Shown here: positions 48,338 through 56,874 of the stretch, piece after piece
Layout of the letters: each line of letters begins with the position of its first letter
Position numbering within the stretch: the stretch's first letter is position 1
Program-made: the position numbers and the translations under genes
The notes under the pieces: model-generated
The model's input: the letters and a program-made list of their open reading frames with translations, nothing else
Database searches by the model: none
What the model was told of the DNA's origin: nothing
NCBI RefSeq assembly: GCF_009873495.1
Contig: NZ_CP046703.1
Coordinates: forward strand, 186,001 to 250,000
Length of the DNA: 64,000 bases
Reading direction: 5' to 3'
DNA from: Nostoc sp. ATCC 53789
GTDB taxonomy: Bacteria; Cyanobacteriota; Cyanobacteriia; Cyanobacteriales; Nostocaceae

Positions 48338-50311
48338 CTATACCCCGACTAGAGTCAAAATAGCCTGCATCAGTACCTCTAACTCAATTGGTTTAGAAAT
48401 ATGCTGTTGAAATCCGGCTGCTAGTGCTAGTTGTTGATCGATCTCTCCTGCATAAGCGGTAAGGGCGATCGCTGGAATTTCTCCGCCTTGATCAGACGGC
48501 TGCTTTCTAATTTGACGAATTAGTGTGTAGCCATCCATATCGGGCATACCAATATCACTGATTAGCAAATCAAATTTTGCTTGCCCCAAAGTGCTTAGAG
48601 CATCATGTGCTGATTCAGCTTCAGTCACTTGCGCCCCATACTGTTCTAACAAGAAGGCGATGAATTCCCGTGAATCTCTGTCATCATCTACAAGCAGAGC
48701 TTGCAATCCATTCAGATTGAAGTCTGAGCAATTATGGAACGCAGTATCAGCTTGATTCAGTTTTTCCGCAGCGATTGGTGGAAACTTGATTGTAAACGTT
48801 GCTCCTTGACCGACTCCAGGGCTTGCTGCCTGAACGGTTCCGCCATGCAATTCAACTAAATGACGCACGATCGCTAACCCTAATCCCAATCCTCCAAATC
48901 TTCGGGTTGTTGTCCCATCGGCTTGGCGGAAGTAGTCAAAAACATAAGGCAGAAAGTCAGCAGAGATCCCCATACCAGTGTCGCTGACAGTGATTTGAGT
49001 GTATTCCGAAAGATGAGTTTCTAATTTATTCTCGATCCTTTCTAACCGCACCTCTACTCGACCACCCTGCGAGGTAAATTTAATCGCGTTGGAAAGGAGA
49101 TTCCAAACAACCTGTTGCAGACGACCAGAATCACCCAACACTTGCCCAACGTTTGGTTCAAATACTGTTTCAATCTGAATAGATTTAGCTTCAGCAGCTA
49201 GCCGCACGGTTTCCAGAGCAGCTTTGATGGTTAAAGTTAGACCGACTGGAACTGTATGCAAACTCAACTTGCCTTGAAGAATACGCGACACATCGAGCAA
49301 ATCTTCAATCAGTTGCGCTTGCAGTTTAGCATTACGCTCAATCGTTTCAAGCGCATACTGAGTTTTGGCTGCGTTCTGCTGGCTCGTTTGCAAAATTTTT
49401 GTCCATCCCAAAATCGGATTCAGGGGCGATCGCAATTCATGAGACAGTACTGCCAGAAACTCATCTTTAATTCGATTGGCTTGTTGCGCTTGTTCAGTTT
49501 GTTGCTGCAAAGAAATCATTAGCTGATTGAGGCGATCATTCTGCTCTTGCAGCAACGCTGATGCTCGCTTCCGTTCGGTGATATCGGACAGGATGAAAAC
49601 GGCACCGATGAGAGTCCCATACCCATCAAATACTGGGTCAATGGTTTTGGCAAACCAGCGTTCTGTAGACTGAAATTCTAGAACTTGCCGTTGGTGAGTT
49701 TCTTTCGCCCGACGAAAGCAAGCGCCATCACCAATCCCCAATTCTGCGCCCATCAACTCATGGTGAACACAACCTAATATTTCGTGGGAGGGCTTGCAAA
49801 AAAGCTGCATCATCGCTAGATTACAGCGCAGAATTACACCTTCTTGGTCTACCAGACATACGCTGTCCTTGATAGAGTCAAAGGTAGTTTGCCACTCTCG
49901 TGATGAGGATAAAGCAGCTTCCTCCGCTCGTCGAATTCGCAGCAGCGATCGCACTGTCGCCAGCAGTTCAATGGGTTCAACAGGTTGCACCAGATAACCA
50001 TCGGCACCACTGTCTAAGCCTTCTGCTTTATCCTGGCTTTGGACAAAACTTGCAGAAAGGTGTAGCACGGGAATAAAAGCAGTTTCGGGATTTGCCTTAA
50101 TTTGGCGACAAACTTCAAAGCCGTTGATATCTGGTAATTTAACATCCAAAATCACCAGAGCAGGTTGATGTTCAGTAGCTGCCTTTAATCCTGCTACTCC
50201 CGTTGCCGCTTCCACGACGGTAAAGCCTGCATTTTGCAAAATCCGGGTGACGATGTAACGATTGGCTTCGTTATCGTCAACATGCAGGATGATAACCTGT
50301 GGCTCAGACAT
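48338..50311 (-). CDS. Hybrid histidine kinase: receiver-PAS-HisKA-HATPase-receiver
   Basis: A 657-residue protein. A receiver at ~1-120 (ILHVDDNEANRYIV; phosphoacceptor Asp in VILDVKLPDI) is followed by a PAS domain (~135-250), HisKA with the phosphohistidine in AVLSHELRSPLNPILG, and HATPase with DTGMGI and GGLGLGLAIV. A C-terminal receiver has ALLVDDDRDSREFI and LLISDIGMPDMDG. The start ATG at 50311 overlaps the TGA of the preceding kinase (ATGTCTGA), so the two are translationally coupled. It is the last gene of the RsbRST-like operon. With no transmembrane span it is cytoplasmic; it can both take and give phosphate. Confidence 0.92.
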   Translation of the reverse strand: MSEPQVIILHVDDNEANRYIVTRILQNAGFTVVEAATGVAGLKAATEHQPALVILDVKLPDINGFEVCRQIKANPETAFIPVLHLSASFVQSQDKAEGLDSGADGYLVQPVEPIELLATVRSLLRIRRAEEAALSSSREWQTTFDSIKDSVCLVDQEGVILRCNLAMMQLFCKPSHEILGCVHHELMGAELGIGDGACFRRAKETHQRQVLEFQSTERWFAKTIDPVFDGYGTLIGAVFILSDITERKRASALLQEQNDRLNQLMISLQQQTEQAQQANRIKDEFLAVLSHELRSPLNPILGWTKILQTSQQNAAKTQYALETIERNAKLQAQLIEDLLDVSRILQGKLSLHTVPVGLTLTIKAALETVRLAAEAKSIQIETVFEPNVGQVLGDSGRLQQVVWNLLSNAIKFTSQGGRVEVRLERIENKLETHLSEYTQITVSDTGMGISADFLPYVFDYFRQADGTTTRRFGGLGLGLAIVRHLVELHGGTVQAASPGVGQGATFTIKFPPIAAEKLNQADTAFHNCSDFNLNGLQALLVDDDRDSREFIAFLLEQYGAQVTEAESAHDALSTLGQAKFDLLISDIGMPDMDGYTLIRQIRKQPSDQGGEIPAIALTAYAGEIDQQLALAAGFQQHISKPIELEVLMQAILTLVGV

Positions 50312-52523
50312 GACTTTGCCCACAAGGATCTAGAACAAGCCCAGCTTTGATCAGCGCATCTTGAAGTTGAGCGTTCGCCGTTGCTGGAGTTTTCCGCAGG
50401 AAAGGCGAGGCGTAGTCCATCGTTGCAGTTTGAGAGCCTGTCTCTTTGGAAAGAATGGCGATGCTTTTTTTTGCTAATTGGCTCTGAGTTTCTGCATCAA
50501 GCTGTGCCGATGAGTAGATGATCACAGGAATCGACTGAGTGACAGGATTGCTTTTAAGCTGCTTGAGTACATCAAACCCACTCAACTCTGGCATCTCCAA
50601 GTCAAGGATGATCGCAGTCGGTTGCTCGCGTTCTGCTAAATTTAATCCTTCCCATCCGTTCATGGCTTCTAAAATACTCAATTGTGTATTTATTAACAAC
50701 TGCTTCACCAAATACCGATAGGCAGGGTCATCGTCAATTAACAAGATTTTTTGAGGCTTGTTCTGATTAATTAGCGTATTAAGTTTATTCAACAACTGCA
50801 ATCTGTCTACCGGCTTAATTAAAAAACCGTTGGCTCCTAGGGCTAGTGCTTGCTTCTCGTTATCAATGATAGTGATAACTAGTACAGGTATGTTGCGGGT
50901 GGTTTCATCTCCTTTGATTTCTCGCAAGAACGTCCAGCCGTTTTGACCTTCTAGCATAATATCGAGCATAATCGCCGCCGGTTGAAGTTGTTGTAAGGCA
51001 AGCCTAGCTTGAGCTAAAGTGCGGGTCGCAATTAATTGATAGGCTGAATCCTGAAGGTGCTTTTCGTAAATAAATAGCGTTTCTCGATGATCTTCAACTG
51101 CCAGAATTGGCAGACGAGTTGGTTCAAGTGGTGCGATCGTCTCCCCTCGACCGTCGGACATCGGTTGCAGTAGGGTGGGAAATTCGGTTGCATAAGGGTA
51201 GACGATGGGAATCGATGCTGTAAATGTAGAACCTTCACCCAGCTTACTTGTAACTGAAATACTGCCGCCCAGTAGCTCCGTTAGCTTGTGCGATAACGGC
51301 AATCCTAACCCGGTTCCCTTCACCTGCTTTTGCAGAGAAGACTCAATTTGGACAAAATCCTCAAAAATGCGCTCTTGATCAGCGATCGGAATACCAATAC
51401 CCGTATCAGACACAGAGAAGGTCACGGTATGACCCCTTTGCACAGCGGTTACACGCACTTCTCCCTGCTCGGTAAATTTGAGGGCATTGGAGATAAAGTT
51501 TCTTAGAATTTGCGCGACTTTGCCCTCATCGCTATATATTTGCCCAATGCCTTCAGGTTCCTCGATATTCAGCGCGACAGAGGAGCCTTGAACCAATAAT
51601 GGGCGCAGCATTCCCCGCAGCGTGGCAAACAAATCACTAACTTCAAAGGAACTAGGACGCACTTCAATTTTTCCAGCTTCCACCTTTGCCAAATCCAGCA
51701 AGTCGTTGACCAGTTCTGATAATCCGCTCGCCGCCTTTTGGATGAATGTCACCTGCTTTTCTTGCTCGACGGTCAAATCACCATCCATCCGGGCCAGTAG
51801 CATCCGAGATAGGGAGAGAATCGAGTTAAGCGGTGTACGAAATTCATGGCTCATGTTTGAGAGAAAGCGGGTTTTTAGCTCGTTTGCCTTTTGTAAAGAG
51901 TCTGCTTTTTCATCCAATTCTGCATAGAGGGCAACCACACCGCGATTGGTATCTTCCAGTTCCCGGTTTAGCTGGGTCAGTTCTTCCTCGCGCTTGCGTA
52001 GCTCTGCCATTGCCCGCAGTAACTCCTGATTTTGTCGCTGAATCTCTTCATAGGGATTTTGGGGCGATCGCTCCATGACGCTTTCTCGAATCTGCTGCAA
52101 TTGCAAATCGGTGAAATTAGGTGTGCGCTTCGACAATCTTTTGCTCATCACCACCGTTGTTCCCTGTCCTGGTAGCGATTCCATCTCAAAGAAATCCATC
52201 AGCTTTTGGCTACCGACAATGCCCAGTCCTATTCCGGTGTCAGAGGTGTAGCGTCCGGCTAAAACGTCTGCTAGATGAGGAATACCCTCACCCCGATCCT
52301 GAATCCGAATCAGAAACTCTTGAGGTTCTCCTGCCACAGAAAATTCAACCGTTCCACCTTTGGCATATTGAAAGGCGTTGCGGGCAATTTCTGAAACTGC
52401 CGTTGCCAATCGTGCCTGATCTTGAGTATCAAAGCCCAATTGCTCGGCAATCTCACGAGTTCGCTGCCGAGCTTGGACAACATCTTGTTCGTTCTGGATT
52501 TCGAGGATGAAAATAGTTGTCAA
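50304..52523 (-). CDS. Hybrid kinase with N-terminal RsbT/RsbW-like ATPase and two receivers
   Basis: A 739-residue protein. Residues 1-~130 are an anti-sigma/RsbT-type GHKL ATPase (EIARNAFQYAKGG N-box, DRGEGIP, GIGLGIVGSQKL). A coiled coil (~160-215) leads to HisKA with SNMSHEFRTPLNSIL near 225 and a HATPase domain (FISNALKFTEQG, DTGIGIP, GTGLGLPLS). Two receivers follow: the first has ILAVEDHRETLFIY and MLDIMLEGQNGW, the second ILLIDDDPAYRY and ILDLEMPELSGF. The N-terminal ATPase is of the same class as the RsbT-like protein in the operon, so partner switching could feed directly into phosphorelay. It overlaps the next kinase gene by 8 bp. Confidence 0.9.
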   Translation of the reverse strand: MTTIFILEIQNEQDVVQARQRTREIAEQLGFDTQDQARLATAVSEIARNAFQYAKGGTVEFSVAGEPQEFLIRIQDRGEGIPHLADVLAGRYTSDTGIGLGIVGSQKLMDFFEMESLPGQGTTVVMSKRLSKRTPNFTDLQLQQIRESVMERSPQNPYEEIQRQNQELLRAMAELRKREEELTQLNRELEDTNRGVVALYAELDEKADSLQKANELKTRFLSNMSHEFRTPLNSILSLSRMLLARMDGDLTVEQEKQVTFIQKAASGLSELVNDLLDLAKVEAGKIEVRPSSFEVSDLFATLRGMLRPLLVQGSSVALNIEEPEGIGQIYSDEGKVAQILRNFISNALKFTEQGEVRVTAVQRGHTVTFSVSDTGIGIPIADQERIFEDFVQIESSLQKQVKGTGLGLPLSHKLTELLGGSISVTSKLGEGSTFTASIPIVYPYATEFPTLLQPMSDGRGETIAPLEPTRLPILAVEDHRETLFIYEKHLQDSAYQLIATRTLAQARLALQQLQPAAIMLDIMLEGQNGWTFLREIKGDETTRNIPVLVITIIDNEKQALALGANGFLIKPVDRLQLLNKLNTLINQNKPQKILLIDDDPAYRYLVKQLLINTQLSILEAMNGWEGLNLAEREQPTAIILDLEMPELSGFDVLKQLKSNPVTQSIPVIIYSSAQLDAETQSQLAKKSIAILSKETGSQTATMDYASPFLRKTPATANAQLQDALIKAGLVLDPCGQSHV

Positions 52524-52734
52524 GTCGCTTCACTCCAATTCAAAATTGCATTTTCTTTTCGTATCTTTAATTACGAATTACGAATTACGAAGTATCTAGG
52601 CATAAATAAATTTATTGTTTGTAGTAAGGACTTTAGTCCTGATAATCCTTGCTCTGAGCGATAAATCGCTCACTACAAACTAAGAGTTTATTTTATATTT
52701 AATTATGTCTACCTACTGAATTACGAATTACGAA
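52524..52734. repeat. Repeat-filled gap inside the signalling operon
   Basis: ACGAATTACGAATTACGAA units flank an inverted repeat at about 52616-52680 (TTTGTAGTAAGGACTTTAGT with ..CTCACTACAAA, containing GAGCGATAAATCGCTC). This is the only gap over 25 bp in the six-gene operon and may reduce or end transcription into the two kinase genes. Confidence 0.6.
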
Positions 52735-53745
52735 TTACGAATTATTTCCCATTCCCTTAGCCACTAACACTGTCACATCGTCCCGGTCTCGGTTAAAGTC
52801 TCGGTATAAAACACCTGCAATCAGGCTGGGATGTTTTTGACTCAAGCCTGGATAGCGATCGAGCTGCCACTTAGTGTCTAATCCGTCAGAATGCATAATT
52901 AAAAGTCCGTTGGCATACCAGGGATAGCTAAACTCTTGAATTTTGCGGATTTCATGTCCCACTGTGCCGTTATTAGATATCAGATGGTGGCGTTCAGTAA
53001 ATGAGAAAATGCTGGCAGCGATATTGCCAATGCCGGCAAAGCGGACAGACTGTTCTTCAAAGTCGATTTCAGCAATGGCGAGTGCTGCTCCTCGCGTACT
53101 TCGCAAGGCGGCGTGGGCAGCTTCGACGATCGCAGCAGGAGAGCGATCGTGTTCTTGAAAAATTCTGACGGCTTTTGAGGAAGCAGTAGCCGCCGCAGGC
53201 CCATGCCCTAAGCCATCGGCTACTAGCAACAGGCTGCGGCAACGATCGACTTGATATGCCCAGGCATCTCCTGAAATGTCCTCGCCTCGTTTGGGCAAAC
53301 AGATCGTCCCAATTTCTAAGGTCTTTTCCGGCAGATGGGGTGTCGAGTCTGACCAGAGGTGGACGAGAAGCGCTGTCCCTTGGTTGCGAATGGAGTAAAT
53401 TTCTAATAAACCAGAGAGGCGAGAAATTGCACCCAGTCCATTGCCCAAGGTTCCGCCTGTGGAAAAGCCATCTTGCAAACACTCATCCACATCAACCATT
53501 CCCCGTCCTTTATCTAGCGATAAGACTTCAATACCGATGGCTGAATCGTGTTCGAGCAATCTTAGCAATAAGACTCCACCCTGACCGTGCTGGATCAGAT
53601 TGTTCGCAATCTCTGTCACCACAATGCCAACCTTGCCCCGTTGCGTTTCCTGAAAGCCGAGCTGAGTTGCCAATGCGATCGCTACCCGTCGCGCTTCCCC
53701 AGTCTGGCTAGATTCAGTAATTGTAATGGCGACAGATTCTCTCAT
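52735..53745 (-). CDS. RsbX-like PP2C phosphatase with N-terminal anti-sigma-type ATPase
   Basis: A 336-residue protein from the ATG at 53745, one base after the preceding stop. Residues 1-~130 are a GHKL ATPase like RsbT (VVTEIANNLIQHGQGG; GLGAISRL). Residues ~150-336 are a SpoIIE/RsbX-type PP2C domain (ISGDAWAYQ; LLLVADGLGHGPAAATAS with metal Asp; LIMHSDGLDTKW). RsbX removes phosphate from RsbS and RsbR to reset the stressosome. The ATPase-phosphatase fusion is the usual form in non-Bacillus RsbRST modules. Cytoplasmic. Confidence 0.9.
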   Translation of the reverse strand: MRESVAITITESSQTGEARRVAIALATQLGFQETQRGKVGIVVTEIANNLIQHGQGGVLLLRLLEHDSAIGIEVLSLDKGRGMVDVDECLQDGFSTGGTLGNGLGAISRLSGLLEIYSIRNQGTALLVHLWSDSTPHLPEKTLEIGTICLPKRGEDISGDAWAYQVDRCRSLLLVADGLGHGPAAATASSKAVRIFQEHDRSPAAIVEAAHAALRSTRGAALAIAEIDFEEQSVRFAGIGNIAASIFSFTERHHLISNNGTVGHEIRKIQEFSYPWYANGLLIMHSDGLDTKWQLDRYPGLSQKHPSLIAGVLYRDFNRDRDDVTVLVAKGMGNNS

Positions 53746-53746
53746 T

Positions 53747-54151
53747 TTATTTCCATCGTACAATTATTACCCGTGTTCCTTCTCCCACCGCAGACTGAAT
53801 TTCAAACTCGTTGGCGAGTCGTTTGGCACCGCTCAATCCCATACCCAATCCGCTACCCGTGGTGAACCCATCCTTCAGCGCCAGTTCAATATCGGGAATT
53901 CCCGGGCCCCCATCTTCAAAGGTCAGCCGGAGTCCTCGTCGTCTCTCTTCCTGAAGCGTTTCTAGTTTTACTGTGCCACCTCCCCCATAGTCTAGGGTAT
54001 TGCGGGCTAACTCACTGGCAGCGGTGACAATTTTAGTTTGGTCTACTAAGCTAAAGCCAATTTCCACGGCCAGCTGGCGCACGGCTTGCCGAACTAAGAC
54101 TACATCACCAGAAGATTGAATGTTGATTGTTTCAGTCTTCTGCATCGTCAT
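53747..54151 (-). CDS. RsbT-like switch kinase
   Basis: A 134-residue GHKL serine kinase of the RsbT type, started at the ATG at 54151, which overlaps the upstream STAS gene by 20 bp. The N box ELARNTLDYGGGG, G1 DGGPGIP and G2 GSGLGMGLSGAKRL are all intact. In known modules it phosphorylates the STAS proteins RsbS and RsbR under stress and is then released to switch on its output partner. That partner is not RsbU here; the adjacent kinases are candidates. Confidence 0.92.
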   Translation of the reverse strand: MTMQKTETINIQSSGDVVLVRQAVRQLAVEIGFSLVDQTKIVTAASELARNTLDYGGGGTVKLETLQEERRRGLRLTFEDGGPGIPDIELALKDGFTTGSGLGMGLSGAKRLANEFEIQSAVGEGTRVIIVRWK

Positions 54152-54545
54152 CTGCACGCCATTGAGTGGCAATGACCTGATTTGTGGTTTCATTGAGTGA
54201 CAATCGCAACAGTGCCATTCCCTTTTCTACATTTAAGGCAGTGCGAATGCCCGTCAGCGACAGCCCCAATTCCACCAGCGTAATTGCCACAGCAGGCTGC
54301 ATCCCAACGACAACTGTTTGGGCATCCATCACCTGTGATATTTTGGCAATGTTGCCTAAAACCCTACCAATGAAGGAATCAACAATATCTAATGCAGAGA
54401 TATCGATCAAGACACCATGAGCGTGAGTTTGAGTGATACGGTTGGTCAAGTCATCCTGTAGAGTCATGGCGAGGCGATCATACATATCCACTTGGATTGT
54501 CACCAGCAGGAAATCGCCCATTTTGAGTATAGGAATGCGTTCCAT
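54132..54545 (-). CDS. RsbS-like STAS-domain antagonist
   Basis: A 137-residue single STAS domain protein. The phospho-site is Ser57 in LDIVDSFIGRVLG, the exact context of RsbS Ser59. VLIDISALDIVDS and VVVGMQPAVAITLVELGL are the family core. It would trap the RsbT-like kinase until phosphorylated. The C-terminal ~25 residues (NETTNQVIATQWRADDDAED) extend past the usual RsbS end and overlap the next gene. The preceding RsbR-like gene ends 10 bp upstream. Confidence 0.92.
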   Translation of the reverse strand: MERIPILKMGDFLLVTIQVDMYDRLAMTLQDDLTNRITQTHAHGVLIDISALDIVDSFIGRVLGNIAKISQVMDAQTVVVGMQPAVAITLVELGLSLTGIRTALNVEKGMALLRLSLNETTNQVIATQWRADDDAED

Positions 54546-54555
54546 TGGTTCCTAC

Positions 54556-55407
54556 CTATTTGGGTTGAGAGCGGGTAATGGTCGCTCCCAAACTTTTTAG
54601 CGCTGTGAGAAAGGCATCGGCTAAGGTTGCCTTGGTTGTGATATTAGTTAAATCAATGCCGAGATAAACGATCGTTTGGGCAATTTGAGGACGAATCCCA
54701 CTGATCATACAATCGGCTCCCATGAGACGGGCAGCAGTAACGGTCTTGAGCAGATGTTGAGCGGTGAGGGTATCCACGGTAGGAACCCCGGTAATGTCAA
54801 TAATGGCAATTTCTGACCCGGTTTCAACAATTTTCTGCAACAACGACTCCATCATCATTTGCGTGCGGGCACTATCCAGGGTGCCGATAATGGGTAATGC
54901 CAAAATTCCGTCCCAGAGTTTAATCACTGGAGTAGACAGCTCCATCAACTCTTCCTGCTGTCGCAAAATCACCTCTTCCCGCGCCTTTTGATACACTTCA
55001 ATTGTCAGCAATCCCAGCTGATCCAGTAAGTTGGTGGCTAACCAAATCTCTTCACCCAACTCAATGGGGTCTTTCAATTGCTGACGCATTCGGTTGAAGA
55101 GGGGTTGCTTGAACGAAAAGACAAATGTAGCTGTTTCCGCCGGTGTGAAGCCTTTTTGCGATCGCGATCGAGAAATGCTGTTTAGTATCTCCCGCATATC
55201 TTGCCACACCCCTGCCTGAATATTGGTCAACTTGCCATGCCCAACGGCACTCCGAAACAAGCTCAGGAATTCCCGGCACTCCTCCTTTAGCTCGGCTTCT
55301 TTAATCAAGCCTTTCCGAATATTGACATTGGCTAACTCCTGAGTCCACTCTGACAGCAAGTCTGCCTCGAAGGTTTCCAGGATTTCTGGTATTTTACTTT
55401 CGCTCAT
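54556..55407 (-). CDS. RsbR-like stressosome sensor protein
   Basis: A 283-residue protein from the ATG at 55407, with AGGA seven bases upstream. Residues 1-~150 are the helical, globin-like N-terminal sensor region of RsbR type (LSEWTQELANVNIRKGLIKE; later EEIWLATNLLDQLGLLTIEV). Residues ~160-275 are a STAS domain (STPVIKLWDGILALPIIGTL; IAIIDITGVPTVDTLTAQHL, with the phospho-threonines of the RsbR pattern). With RsbS it would build the stressosome core. It is the first gene of the minus-strand operon. The signal it senses is unknown; no haem-ligand His is obvious. Confidence 0.88.
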   Translation of the reverse strand: MSESKIPEILETFEADLLSEWTQELANVNIRKGLIKEAELKEECREFLSLFRSAVGHGKLTNIQAGVWQDMREILNSISRSRSQKGFTPAETATFVFSFKQPLFNRMRQQLKDPIELGEEIWLATNLLDQLGLLTIEVYQKAREEVILRQQEELMELSTPVIKLWDGILALPIIGTLDSARTQMMMESLLQKIVETGSEIAIIDITGVPTVDTLTAQHLLKTVTAARLMGADCMISGIRPQIAQTIVYLGIDLTNITTKATLADAFLTALKSLGATITRSQPK

Positions 55408-55725
55408 TGTTCCTATAAGGACAACCACTTTGATTAGTCCAAAATCAGTGTATGCTGATTCAGACCAACGCGAAAGTCGTTCGTTGGCAGATGATATTAA
55501 ACTAGCGATCGCTTTCTTTTGGTCTGGGGAAAGGAAAATTCAAGCCCTTTACCTTTCCCCTTTCCCCCAAAACCCGAAAAGTATTGAGTTCTTGCAGCGA
55601 TCGCATTTTCCGCAATTCTGAATCCCTAATTAAATTTTTCTAATAATCATTCTCTATTTTGTGGCATAAATTTAGTGAATGCGGATGATATGTACATAGC
55701 AGCATTGATCACTAAAGATTGATTT
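55408..55725. other. Divergent promoter region between the stressosome operon and the CHAT triad
   Basis: About 318 bp. It must hold the promoters for both the minus-strand RsbR operon and the plus-strand DUF1822 gene. Two HIP1 sites (near 55505 and 55598) are present. No open frame is convincing and I cannot place promoter boxes firmly. Confidence 0.5.
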
Positions 55726-56694
55726 ATGAATAACTCCACCTATCAGCTAGACGATTTCGCTTTAACATTACCGATTCCCCAATTAGCTCGCATCACTGCC
55801 CAGGAATTTGCTAACCAACAGCCAAATTCGGAAAAAGCAGAGCAAGTTCGGCTGAATACGCTAGCTGTGTGGGTGGTGAATGACTACTTGGAAATGATGG
55901 ATATTCCTACCAACCTCCAAGCTAGCGACAGCTGGAACCCCATCATGCGCCTCTGTGGAAATGTTGCTGACTTAGAATTGCCCTCAGTTGGCCGTCTAGA
56001 GTGTCGCCCTGTCCATCAACATCAACAGATATGTTCCATACCCCCAGAAACCTGGGAAGAACGGGTGGGTTATTTAGTAGTTCAATTTGATGAATTACTC
56101 CAAGAAGCAAGGCTGCTTGGTTTTATTGCTAGTGTCGCAACTGAAACACTGCCTTTAAAACAACTGCAACCATTGGAAGCATTTATCGACCACTTGGGAG
56201 AATTGCGTCAATCTCCAGTTAGTTCACTCGTGAATTTGAGTCAGTGGTTTACCGGTATATTTGAGGCAGGTTGGCAAACAATTGAATCTTTGTGGAACTT
56301 GCCGGAACTCAGACCAGTTTATGCCTTTCGTAGTACCGAAACTTTAGAACTAAATGCCCTCAATCAAGCAGAATCAATTACTAAACGGGCAAAACTAATT
56401 GATTTAGGTATCCAAATTCTTAACCAACCCGTTATGTTGATTGTGGAAATCAGCCCAGAAAAAGATCAACAAACCAGTATTCATCTGCAATTGCACGCCA
56501 CTGGTAATCAAATCTACTTACCACCCGGAGTTCATCTCACCGTTCTAGATAGTTCAGGAGCTGTATTTCTAGATGCTCAATCGAGAAAATCAGACAACTA
56601 CATTCAGTTACAGTTTCGCGGTGAACCTACAGAACAATTTAGTGTTAGGGTAGCCATTAATGATACTAGCATTACTGAGCATTTTCGGATTTAA
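55726..56694 (+). CDS. DUF1822-family protein
   Basis: A 322-residue soluble protein of the cyanobacterial DUF1822 family. The N-terminus (DFALTLPIPQLARITAQEFA) and RLNTLAVWVVNDYLEMMDIP near 45-65 are characteristic. The middle has helices and the C-terminal ~100 residues look beta-rich (GVHLTVLDSSGAVFLDAQSR; LQFRGEPTEQFSVRVAIND). Biochemical role unknown. It is 180 bp upstream of the CHAT-CHASE2 gene on the same strand; DUF1822, CHAT-CHASE2 and DUF928 genes commonly sit together in cyanobacteria as I recall, which supports a joint function. Confidence 0.85.
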   Translation: MNNSTYQLDDFALTLPIPQLARITAQEFANQQPNSEKAEQVRLNTLAVWVVNDYLEMMDIPTNLQASDSWNPIMRLCGNVADLELPSVGRLECRPVHQHQQICSIPPETWEERVGYLVVQFDELLQEARLLGFIASVATETLPLKQLQPLEAFIDHLGELRQSPVSSLVNLSQWFTGIFEAGWQTIESLWNLPELRPVYAFRSTETLELNALNQAESITKRAKLIDLGIQILNQPVMLIVEISPEKDQQTSIHLQLHATGNQIYLPPGVHLTVLDSSGAVFLDAQSRKSDNYIQLQFRGEPTEQFSVRVAINDTSITEHFRI

Positions 56695-56874
56695 AACATC
56701 CAGTTATTTTCCCTCTTGTCGGTAATTTATTAAGTGCTAATTGGTTAATTAAAAATTAAAAATTAAAAATTCAAGCCAGTTTTGGGGATTTTGAAAAAAG
56801 TCTGTAAAAGCTTGTGGAGCTTGTTATGAGACATTAGAACAGGGGATGATTTTGCACAGAGGGATAGTGAGGTC

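Noticed and set aside
53069..53482. Long alternative frames over the RsbX-like gene on both strands
   Set aside because: GC-rich DNA here leaves several frames open, but only the RsbX-like frame carries the PP2C and ATPase motifs.
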